Below, piece by piece: positions 1-6,248 of a stretch of DNA of 26,773 bases. The notes beneath the pieces were generated by a model. The model was not told the origin of the DNA. It saw only the letters and a program-made list of their open reading frames with translations, and did no database searches. Within the stretch, counting starts at the first letter, position 1. Every line of letters starts with the position of its first letter. Both the position numbers and the translations under genes were made by a program. Source of the stretch: JADKCL01 sp031424495 (GTDB lineage: Bacteria > Bacteroidota > Bacteroidia > J057 > JADKCL01); NCBI GenBank assembly GCA_031424495.1, contig JANPHP010000482.1:1-26773 (forward strand). Direction: 5' to 3'.

Positions 1-528
1 CAGCTGATAGGCCGCAAGGTCGAGCGCCCTGCCAGATTGGTTGATGAGCACGATGTACTCGCCTTCGTTGTATTCCTTCCCGGTCGGGAAGTCGTCGCCA
101 GTCTTGGGGGAGTCGTAAAAAATCTCGCCTATCACCAGCGCATGACGGCCCGCCGGATCGCCCGTCGGATCCTCATCACCAACGTCCAACAGATAACGAC
201 TCAGTTCCACGCCATTGAGGTCCATGCCCAGGCGGTCTGCGCCGTAAATGGGGTGCTCCTTGCACCTTGTCACCCGAAAGCCATTCTCGACTTGCCGCTC
301 ATAGACCGCCATTTCATTCCCCTGCGGATCGCGGACATACCACTCGTCCTTCACCGCGCCGCTTGCGAGGGTCACGCGCTTGTGGATGCGGTTGCCGGTG
401 CCGTCATACCAGAATTCCAGCTCAGGATCCGTCGAACCCGGCGCACGCTCCACCTTGCGTACCTTGTTGTGCAGGTCCCAGTCGATGCCGGCTATGCCCT
501 CGCTCGGATCGCTGATGAGGTTGCCGAT
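1..528 (-). repeat. RHS core repeat, copy 1
   Basis: This is a direct repeat of 3351-3878. I count 29 mismatches in 528 positions (about 94.5 percent identity) and no gap. Identity ends abruptly after position 528, inside the codons for IGNLISD. On the left the repeat is cut by the window edge, so its true length is unknown. Confidence 0.95.
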
Positions 529-1104
529 CGCGTCATAGACATAATTGCCAGCCGATTGCGTCTCCAAGTCGGCAGTCGCATTCCCGCTCGGCGCGAGGTC
601 GCTCACGTGGTCGAGTTTGTTGTGCTGCTTGGGATTGTTGCCCGCGCCGTAGTCGTAGGTAAGCTGATCCATCGGCTTCGTGCCCCAGTTCGAGGTCTGC
701 CAGTCGGGCATCAGACGGCTGAGGCTCTGTATATTGCCATTGCGATCATAGTTGTAGTCGCTGTCCCAGTAGCCGGGGCCTGCGCCCGTTATCTTCGGTT
801 GCCAGCCACTCCCAAATTTGTAAACATTACTCCGCATCTGCTTGAGGCGGTTGAGCTGATCATATTGGTAGGCATTCGCAATGCCCTCCTTGAGGAATCC
901 CGTCCCAGTCACATTGCCATGGTCGGGCAAGTCCGTGACCATCAGCGCAATGTTTCCGTTGTATAGCCCAGCTGCTTGATTGCTCAAGCTCAGTATCTGC
1001 GACGACAGATCGTTCCACACACCCGGCAGCGTGCCCATGAAGGCCGAGGCATTCGCGCCGATTGGGGTGTAGTCACCTTGGTAGAAGCCGAGGTGATAGG
1101 CCAT
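1..1104 (-). CDS. RHS-repeat protein fragment ('orphan tip' 1), runs off left edge
   Basis: The minus-strand frame is open from a stop at 1138-1140 through base 1, so the C-terminus lies outside the window. The first ATG is at 1104, giving 368 visible codons. Visible features are RHS/YD motifs (YNYDRNGNIQSL, YVYDAIGNL, FWYDGTGNRIHKR), then the Bacteroidota core motif EHPIYGADRLGM (read as KEHPIYGADRLGM), then a lamin-tail-like stretch (GEIFYDSP, EYIVLINQSGRALDLAAYQL). RHS proteins are normally well over 1000 residues, with a signal or secretion region and a long beta-cocoon. This one starts inside the repeats, 66 bp after the stop of the preceding gene, so it is an N-terminally truncated tip and not a complete toxin. 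Its toxin domain, if any, is to the left of the window. Family membership is confident. Whether the fragment is translated alone, or only serves as a recombination donor for a full-length rhs gene elsewhere, is inference. Confidence 0.75.
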   Translation of the reverse strand, partial: MAYHLGFYQGDYTPIGANASAFMGTLPGVWNDLSSQILSLSNQAAGLYNGNIALMVTDLPDHGNVTGTGFLKEGIANAYQYDQLNRLKQMRSNVYKFGSGWQPKITGAGPGYWDSDYNYDRNGNIQSLSRLMPDWQTSNWGTKPMDQLTYDYGAGNNPKQHNKLDHVSDLAPSGNATADLETQSAGNYVYDAIGNLISDPSEGIAGIDWDLHNKVRKVERAPGSTDPELEFWYDGTGNRIHKRVTLASGAVKDEWYVRDPQGNEMAVYERQVENGFRVTRCKEHPIYGADRLGMDLNGVELSRYLLDVGDEDPTGDPAGRHALVIGEIFYDSPKTGDDFPTGKEYNEGEYIVLINQSGRALDLAAYQL

Positions 1105-1203
1105 TGCGAAGAGGGCGCGGCTTTTCCAGAGGTGGGCTTATGGAGGCGTTCCTTATGTGGAACGCTAGTGTGCAGATGTTTTTAGGGTTATGCACCTGAA
1201 TAG

Positions 1204-1860
1204 CTAGAAAGGGAATAAGTCAATTTTCAAGCCATTGCTGGCGCCTCCGATCGGCCCTTTGATTGATGAAATCAGCAGCGTTTTGATTGGGTGTCGATCA
1301 TTAGGGCGAGCGTTGTTTTCCAGATCAATCATTGCTGCGATTGGGATGCCCAAATATTCAAGAATTTCATACGAAACTAAAAAGAACTTCTCATTATCAA
1401 TTCTGGCAAATGCAAGTATCGTAATTCTAAGACGTCCTTGAATATTTGAGTTATCTTTACACCCGGAAATTCCGGTCATTGGGTAATCATATTGCTGCCC
1501 AGGCACAGTATCACTCCAGCACAAAAGCGGAAAAAGCGAATTGCAATCATTGCGAACCCAACCAGGAGAGATTGCCATCAAGGAATCTTCAACGGTTCCG
1601 AAATATGCATCGAAAAGGGCTGGTTCTTTGCATTCAGATGGGTTATTCACCACAAAATGAACAAACGAGCTTCCGTCGATCGATAACTCTCTCGGAAGGT
1701 CTTCCTCAATACTTGCAAGGCTATCATAATAGGCTTCTGCTTGTGAAAGCTGCGGATTGATGCTAACGCCGCCGCTGCATCGAAAGCAAAGTATGGCTAT
1801 TGCTAACGATGAACAGATTGAAGGCACACCTCCCATAAATTGAATGATACTATTTTTCAT
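1204..1860 (-). CDS. Putative immunity protein for the adjacent RHS C-terminal domain, probably exported
   Basis: I chose the ATG at 1860 (218 aa; begins MKNSIIQFMGGVP) because it overlaps the last 11 bases of the RHS tip gene that ends at 1850, an arrangement typical of translational coupling. A longer frame from a TTG at 1938 is less likely. Residues about 10-26 are hydrophobic (SICSSLAIAILCF) and are followed by Cys, so a signal peptide or a poor lipobox is possible. The rest is a soluble-looking, Cys-containing domain that I do not recognise. It sits directly behind a polymorphic-toxin C-terminus, is AT-richer than the RHS core, and ends just before the next RHS fragment. This is the standard position of a cognate immunity gene. 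The immunity role rests on context only; a generic lipoprotein is the alternative. Confidence 0.6.
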   Translation of the reverse strand: MKNSIIQFMGGVPSICSSLAIAILCFRCSGGVSINPQLSQAEAYYDSLASIEEDLPRELSIDGSSFVHFVVNNPSECKEPALFDAYFGTVEDSLMAISPGWVRNDCNSLFPLLCWSDTVPGQQYDYPMTGISGCKDNSNIQGRLRITILAFARIDNEKFFLVSYEILEYLGIPIAAMIDLENNARPNDRHPIKTLLISSIKGPIGGASNGLKIDLFPF

Positions 1861-3283
1861 CTGGAACCATCTTTTTTGCTGCTTCATATGCGGCTTTCTC
1901 TCGAACATATTGCCTACTATTTTTTGCAGGACCACCAAGTGTTTGCTGGTCCTTTAAAGCTGCGAAATCTTTCTCAGTATAGTAGCCGGGATTCCCTTTC
2001 ACATTTGCATCTTCGGAATGTTCTATTTCGTTGCTAGCACTTGTTCCGTTAATCATTCTTCTAACATGTATATCAAATTCATGAGCAAGTGTATTAATTG
2101 TTTCGGCTAAGTGGCCTCTGACATCCAGCGGGTGTAATATTTTCAATTCTTCTGGCTCGATAAGATGGTCAGCATCAATTGTAACCAAAATAATTTTCTC
2201 TTTTTGTACCTCTATTCGGTATGCTAAATCAAAGGTGCTAAGCCCGAATTCCTGATTAATTTCATCGACGATAGGATGCTTACGAAATTTTGAATCACCT
2301 ACACGATCATGAATCACATTAAGCTCTACGGTGAATCCCCCCAAATCTTTTTCGCTGTCTGGATCAGGATTAAGACGGCGTGCTCGAACATAAATTGTAA
2401 CACTTCCAACGAGTTCGGGTTTAGTGTGATCTACTGCGATTTGTTTAAGAATTTCTTCACTGTTGATAGCTAATAGGAGATAGGATTCGTATGGTTTCAA
2501 ATTGTCGGCAAGGACAATTTTTTCAAGTCCTTCTAATTCTACCGCATCGATTACCCGATTTTCTGAAAACGCATAACTAGAATTCCAAGGATACTTATCA
2601 CTCAACGGATCCACACTCAAAAACCTCCCCAAGCGCACATCATGCACCCGATACTTGAAAGCCAGCATGCTGCCTTCACCAGACCACTCGTCGTCGCCTT
2701 CCTGCCCTTGGAAACCAAACCGATACCCATCCCCACTCACCCAGTGGCGGCTAGAAAGCTGCATCCCAAACGGCTCATAATCCGTCATCTCCACCACATC
2801 AGCAATGTAGTAGTCGACAGGCGCAGGCGAATAATTGGCGGTGCTGATCCCTAGTTTCACGTCAGAAACCACGGCCAGCACATTCCCAAGATGGTTCTTG
2901 AGCTCATAAACCTTGCGGCCACGGTGCAGATAAAAGCTCCCCACCACAGCTTGCTCAGTACGAACAGGCTCGACTCCAGGGTCAATGTCCGCAATGTGGC
3001 CTTCACCCAAGGCAGGCCCGCCATAGGCGTCCCGTTGCACAGATTTCAAAGAACTGCGTCGACTCAAGGAATCGATCAAACTATCAGCAAGATAGAGATT
3101 TTCAGCATTCAAGCCATAAAATTCTCCATAAGAAAACGCATCAATCTCAGCACCCGAAGCATGCGTGACACGCAGGATTCCTCCGCGATCAGGCAACCGC
3201 AGTGCATCTTGCATCACCAACAGCATCCTCATAGCCCCCAGGCAGGGCCACAAGCCGCCCGAAGGCACCTGCAATGTCCCCAA
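1850..3283 (-). CDS. RHS repeat-associated core plus unique C-terminal domain (C-terminal part of frameshifted RHS tip 2)
   Basis: This is the continuation, in another frame, of the RHS tip starting at 3902; the nominal start (TTG 3283) is probably not a real start. Sequence order: end of a lamin-tail-like domain (DALRLPDRGGILRV), the conserved junction YELKNHLGNVLAVVSDVK, YEPFGMQLSSRHW, YRFGFQGQEGDDEW, and the core terminus RLGRFLSVDPLSDKYPWNSSY. This matches the Bacteroidota RHS repeat-associated core. After about residue 257 the sequence becomes a unique, AT-richer C-terminal domain of about 220 residues. That domain carries HEFDIH near residue 405 and a charged helical end (KNSRQYVREKAAYEAAKKM). 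In the RHS family this variable end is normally the toxin. I do not recognise the fold; HEFDIH spaces its histidines as HExxxH, so it is not a standard HExxH zincin. The gene end overlaps the putative immunity start at 1860. Confidence 0.75.
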   Translation of the reverse strand: MGTLQVPSGGLWPCLGAMRMLLVMQDALRLPDRGGILRVTHASGAEIDAFSYGEFYGLNAENLYLADSLIDSLSRRSSLKSVQRDAYGGPALGEGHIADIDPGVEPVRTEQAVVGSFYLHRGRKVYELKNHLGNVLAVVSDVKLGISTANYSPAPVDYYIADVVEMTDYEPFGMQLSSRHWVSGDGYRFGFQGQEGDDEWSGEGSMLAFKYRVHDVRLGRFLSVDPLSDKYPWNSSYAFSENRVIDAVELEGLEKIVLADNLKPYESYLLLAINSEEILKQIAVDHTKPELVGSVTIYVRARRLNPDPDSEKDLGGFTVELNVIHDRVGDSKFRKHPIVDEINQEFGLSTFDLAYRIEVQKEKIILVTIDADHLIEPEELKILHPLDVRGHLAETINTLAHEFDIHVRRMINGTSASNEIEHSEDANVKGNPGYYTEKDFAALKDQQTLGGPAKNSRQYVREKAAYEAAKKMVPDEK

Positions 3284-3902
3284 ATGCCACGATCACCCGC
3301 TCGCCAGCGGGCAGCGTATCAGTGAGCGCCAGCGAATCTGCTCCCACACGCAGCTGATAGGCCGCAAGGTCGAGCGCCCTGCCAGATTGGTTGATGAGCA
3401 CGATGTACTCGCCTTCGTTGTATTCCTTCCCGGTCGGGAAGTCGTCGCCCGTCTTGGGTGAGTCATAAAAAATCTCGCCGATCACCAGCGCATGACGGCC
3501 TGCCGGATCGCCTGTTGGATCCTCGTCACCAACGTCCACTAGATATCGACTCAGCTCAACGCCATTGAGGTCCATGCCTAGGCGGTCAGCGCCGTAAATG
3601 GGGTGCTCCTTGCACCTTGTCACCCGAAAGCCATTCTCGACTTGCCGCTCATAGACCGCCATTTCGTTGCCCTGCGGGTCGCGCACATACCACTCGTCCT
3701 TGACCGCGCCGCTTGCGAGGGTCACACGCTTGTGGATGCGATTGCCCGTGCCATCATACCAGAATTCCAGCTCGGGATCGGTAGAACCCGGCGCACGCTC
3801 CACCTTGCGCACCTTGTTGTGCAGGTCCCAGTCGATGCCGGCTATGCCCTCGCTCGGGTCGCTGATGAGGTTGCCGATTACCCTAAAATCACCCAATCCC
3901 AT
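3189..3902 (-). CDS. RHS core with inserted lamin-tail domain (N-terminal part of frameshifted RHS tip 2)
   Basis: Begins at ATG 3902, inside the last codons of the immunity-like gene that stops at 3889, so translation may be coupled. After a short leader (MGLGDFRV) it joins the RHS core at IGNLISDPSEG, the point where it becomes homologous to tip 1. It continues through FWYDGTGNRIHKR and KEHPIYGADRLGM into a lamin-tail-like (LTD) segment: GEIFYDSPKTGDD, EYIVLINQSGRALDLAAYQL, LPAGERVIVAFGD. The frame then ends early in a non-homologous tail (ARCTAVA). The frame one base over resumes the LTD and RHS core, so 3902-1850 is most simply one gene with a single extra base. Removing one G from the five-G run (C5 at 3235-3239 on the plus strand) restores a continuous frame. 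It could be a real mutation, phase variation or a sequencing error. Confidence 0.75.
   Translation of the reverse strand: MGLGDFRVIGNLISDPSEGIAGIDWDLHNKVRKVERAPGSTDPELEFWYDGTGNRIHKRVTLASGAVKDEWYVRDPQGNEMAVYERQVENGFRVTRCKEHPIYGADRLGMDLNGVELSRYLVDVGDEDPTGDPAGRHALVIGEIFYDSPKTGDDFPTGKEYNEGEYIVLINQSGRALDLAAYQLRVGADSLALTDTLPAGERVIVAFGDIAGAFGRLVALPGGYEDAVGDARCTAVA
3351..3878 (-). repeat. RHS core repeat, copy 2
   Basis: Second copy of the 528-bp segment at 1-528. In copy 2 the homology stops after 3878, only 10 bp from the stop codon of the upstream immunity-like gene. This places the recombination junction almost exactly at the gene boundary. Confidence 0.95.
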
Positions 3903-4548
3903 TAATCACCTGCCTCCGAAGGCGCGGAGTCAAGCTCTCTAAATCAAAAGAAAATTCTTTCATCTGGGCACCAAAAGCCAGTTCCATCTCCGTGCGAAGT
4001 AGGCGATCGTTACCGATTGCAACATAAGGGTACCACGCATCATTATCGGTAAAAATGCCCCAATTTCCAGAGCTTCCAACGACGAAACAAGCCCCAATAG
4101 TGCCGAAAGCAACAAGTTTCGAAACAAAGCCACCACTCATGAATTCTTCCCAGGAAGTTCCTACAGGAAAAACACGCCGAGTCCCAGTATCTACAAATCC
4201 AGCGTCGTTATTGAACCGTACGATTGCAAATTCGGTCTCACCAATAGATGATAGGTACTTGGTAAAAGCCAAATAGTCTGACTCAAGAAATAGGCATCCT
4301 CCTAGCATGAGACCGACAACATATTCCTCGGGAAATTGTACCTCGCTAACTGAATAACCGATATTCCCAAATATTCGTTCAAATATCGGTAACCAAACGT
4401 CATCGTACGTTTTCTCCAACATCCAATACTTTTCAAGGAACTGCTCTGCAGCATCCAGCTGTGGCCAAGTTTCCATTTCGGCCGCGCCACAGTAAATGCG
4501 GTAATATTCATTGGAATAAATTTGTAGAATTTCTGAATACTCATTCAT
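3889..4548 (-). CDS. Putative immunity protein, 219 aa
   Basis: The ATG at 4548 (MNEYSEILQIYSNEYYRIY) is preferred over an upstream TTG at 4596. The product is predicted cytosolic: acidic, rich in aromatic residues, with no signal peptide or clear membrane span. Recognisable stretches include LEKTYDDVWLPIFERIFG and SSGNWGIFTDNDAWYP. I cannot assign a family. The stop at 3889 overlaps the ATG (3902) of RHS tip 2, and the coding sequence is AT-richer than the RHS core. In RHS arrays a gene in this place is normally the immunity gene of a previous, now lost, toxin tip. No matching toxin lies upstream in the window, so it may be an orphan immunity gene kept for protection against neighbours. The function is inferred from context. 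Confidence 0.6.
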   Translation of the reverse strand: MNEYSEILQIYSNEYYRIYCGAAEMETWPQLDAAEQFLEKYWMLEKTYDDVWLPIFERIFGNIGYSVSEVQFPEEYVVGLMLGGCLFLESDYLAFTKYLSSIGETEFAIVRFNNDAGFVDTGTRRVFPVGTSWEEFMSGGFVSKLVAFGTIGACFVVGSSGNWGIFTDNDAWYPYVAIGNDRLLRTEMELAFGAQMKEFSFDLESLTPRLRRQVINGIG

Positions 4549-4667
4549 AAGGAAAGCGAATTTTGAAATATTTTCTAGGAGCCCATTTCCAAACAAAGTT
4601 TACTGGTCTAAGGGGCATCACACGCCGATGCCAAACGGAACTATGCGCCCTCTCCCACAAATCCCCA

Positions 4668-5099
4668 CTACCGCTGCCAACAACCGATTTTGCTAAGCCG
4701 GGACCGTCCATCAGAAAAGTCAAATAAAAAATCTACTTCTCCTTCAGTTTCCAATGCCAATTGGTGATTGAAAGTCCACCGAGGAAGAAATTTCCATGAA
4801 ATATTCAGCTCCCCCAGCATGCTGCAAAGCTGATCCAAGGTCGTATTTACTTCCACCTGCATGCAAGAAGCCCCCCTTTTCTCAACGATTATCGGTTCAA
4901 AAGCATTCACAGAAATAACCATTCCGATGACAATATCATTTTGTAGCGTAAACTCAAATACTTCAGAATTGCTGATTTTCACCTCGTCCAATTCCTCCAT
5001 AAAGGTCATCGTGGGAACCAGCTTCAACACCTCAGCCAAATGCATTCCCCGATGGATGCCATTCAATATCCCAGTTTTCAAAAAATCCCGAATCTCCAT
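4668..5099 (-). CDS. Small immunity-like protein, 143 aa
   Basis: ATG at 5099; begins MEIRDFLKTGILNGIHRGMH. The N-terminal pattern, a short helix then LNGIHRGMHLAEVLKLVP, resembles small immunity-type proteins that open with a G-x-x-x-G-M-x-L-x-E-V-L motif, and the C-terminus (VDFLFDFSDGRSRLSKIG) resembles the closing strand of such proteins. No signal peptide. It is the second of three consecutive small minus-strand genes upstream of the RHS tips. Spacing to the next gene (start 4548) is about 120 bp, with no recognisable toxin between them. The family assignment is from memory of the pattern and is not certain. Confidence 0.5.
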   Translation of the reverse strand: MEIRDFLKTGILNGIHRGMHLAEVLKLVPTMTFMEELDEVKISNSEVFEFTLQNDIVIGMVISVNAFEPIIVEKRGASCMQVEVNTTLDQLCSMLGELNISWKFLPRWTFNHQLALETEGEVDFLFDFSDGRSRLSKIGCWQR

Positions 5100-5135
5100 A
5101 ATATCAAAATTTGCCCACTAACCAACAACCAACCA

Positions 5136-5399
5136 TCACCCTCGTCCCAACACCCGCCGCAGCGCCCGTATTTCCGCATTCAGCCGCAGGATATCTGCCC
5201 GAGCGTGCGCAACAAAAATGAGGTCATCCACTGTGCCGCCCAGGATTTCCAAATCATTCCCTCTTTCCCCTCCGATCGCGGTCATAACAATATCCGAACC
5301 CGAAGCATGATGGATCCCCTCGATGTACGCTTGCCAATCACCCGGTTGTGCCGCCAAGCAAAGATGTTCAATTTCGTTCAGTTCAACATCTGTTACCAT
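5136..5399 (-). CDS. Small conserved protein, 87 aa, possible immunity or accessory protein
   Basis: The ATG at 5399 (MVTDVELNEIEHLCLAAQPG) is chosen because related small proteins, as I recall them, start with a similar helix and an 'A-x-P-G-x-W' motif, here AQPGDWQAYIEG. An in-frame GTG at 5426 would add 9 residues. The middle contains HHASGSDIVMTAIGGERGND, and the end (DLIFVAHARADILRLNAEI) matches a C-terminal helix of the F-I-A-x-A-R-x-D-I/V-P-x-L type common in small accessory proteins. Function unknown. It is the first of the small-gene series feeding the RHS array and could be an orphan immunity gene. Confidence 0.5.
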   Translation of the reverse strand: MVTDVELNEIEHLCLAAQPGDWQAYIEGIHHASGSDIVMTAIGGERGNDLEILGGTVDDLIFVAHARADILRLNAEIRALRRVLGRG

Positions 5400-5673
5400 A
5401 CAAAGTTCCCGTTTTTGAAACTTCACCTAAAAAATCTACTTCCAATAACACAAAAAACGCTGACAACACAAGGAAAAATGGCGGAATGCGATCCGCTCCA
5501 GCAAAAAGGCATTCACACCACTGCTCCCCAATAAGCCGCTCTGTCCATGGACACAAGAGCCACCCACCAAGCCCGGGCAGACAACCCAAGGCGATAGCAA
5601 GGCCGAAAACGCCATCCGCAAAAGCCCAAGCAAGAAACGACCCTCCACCGGAGCAAGCTGACCTAATGCAACC

Positions 5674-5728
5674 CTAGTCTGGACCTAGTCCGGGTCTAGT
5701 CCGGGTCTAGTCCGGAGCTAGTGAGGGT
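5674..5728. repeat. Tandem repeat, five 11-bp units (CTAGTCCGGGT type)
   Basis: Units read CTAGTCTGGAC, CTAGTCCGGGT (twice), CTAGTCCGGAG and CTAGTGAGGGT. Every unit is exactly 11 bp, about one helical turn, and keeps CTAGT. Confidence 0.9.
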
Positions 5729-5744
5729 TTAGATTTGTCCCAGA

Positions 5745-5777
5745 GGTATCCCGTAGGTACTCCGTACATACTCCGTA
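5745..5777. repeat. Tandem repeat, three 11-bp units (GGTACTCCGTA type)
   Basis: Units read GGTATCCCGTA, GGTACTCCGTA and CATACTCCGTA. The period is the same 11 bp as the array ending 16 bp earlier, but the sequence is different. Confidence 0.85.
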
Positions 5778-5951
5778 TCAGCGTGCTTCCAAGGCCATTT
5801 CAACCCGCCAGCAAGACCGCTCCAAAATTCCCAATGCCCCGTCCCAAAAACCCGTACCCGAACCCCAAGAGTATCCCCACCATTCAGGAAATTCCGCAAA
5901 TTGGCTGCGCTGATCTAAAGATTCTATAAATCCTGATTCAGACAATTCAGC

Positions 5952-6010
5952 AACTCTGAACTCTGAACTCCCAACTCTGAACTCCCAACTCTGAACTCTG
6001 AACTCCCAAC
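5952..6010. repeat. Heptanucleotide tandem repeat (AACTCTG / AACTCCC)
   Basis: Eight perfect 7-bp units of two alternating forms, AACTCTG (A) and AACTCCC (B), in the order A A B A B A A B, followed by a partial AAC. It is a minisatellite-like tract with no coding role. Confidence 0.95.
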
Positions 6011-6096
6011 GCTAACCTGTTCTCAATTCTCAATCTCCCTCCAAAACAACCATTCATCCCCCATTCCAGCCGATTCCCGCAAAAATTCTCTGCTTT

Positions 6097-6128
6097 TTTG
6101 TTGTCTTTTGGAAAAATCACTACTTTCA
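6097..6128 (+). promoter_or_regulatory. Possible Bacteroidota promoter for the 2349-aa gene
   Basis: TTTG at 6097-6100, a 20-nt spacer, then TACTTTCA at 6121-6128, against the Bacteroidota consensus TTTG ... TAnnTTTG. The last two bases of the second box differ. The leader of about 110 nt before ATG 6249 can fold: TGCTTGC pairs with GCAAGCA near 6171-6192, and CGTAG/CTACG pair around 6135-6170. Confidence 0.3.
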
Positions 6129-6248
6129 TAGTGTCGTAGTCCCGACAATCGTCGTTCGAGGGGCTACGGCTGTGCTTGCCTTGTCGCAAGCAGTGTGTCG
6201 GTGGCACCTGTTTGCGCCTTTTGAATCGTGGTTTGTGAACTTTTCATC

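Larger units (their letters stand above)
5400..6248. other. Non-coding or uncertain stretch with tandem repeats
   Basis: About 850 bp between the minus-strand RHS locus and the plus-strand giant gene. It holds three short tandem arrays (listed separately), a C-rich stretch near 5830-5885, and a possible promoter with a structured leader before 6249. No convincing coding sequence is seen. A minus-strand frame ending at 5383 encodes two hydrophobic segments but has no ATG. Confidence 0.6.

Noticed and set aside
37..966. Long open frame of 309 codons on the plus strand
   Set aside because: It is antisense to the RHS reading frame, has no domain character, and a similar shorter antisense frame occurs over the second RHS copy. 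It is a shadow of GC-rich RHS coding sequence.
1146..1165. Hairpin GCGTTCC / GGAACGC after the putative immunity gene at 1204
   Set aside because: Perfect 7-bp stem but no U run on the minus strand, so it is not called as a terminator.
1850..2100. Zinc metallopeptidase call from HEFDIH in the RHS C-terminal domain
   Set aside because: The histidines are spaced HExxxH, not the HExxH of zincins, and no third ligand is evident. Kept only as an observation.
5383..5673. Minus-strand open frame with two hydrophobic segments (ALGCLPGLGGWLL and PPFFLVLSAFFVLL)
   Set aside because: It has no ATG, only a TTG inside the first hydrophobic stretch, and overlaps the start of the 87-aa gene. A small membrane protein is possible but not supported.
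5952..6010. Possible CRISPR-like array
   Set aside because: Units are 7 bp and contiguous with no spacers. It is a simple tandem repeat.
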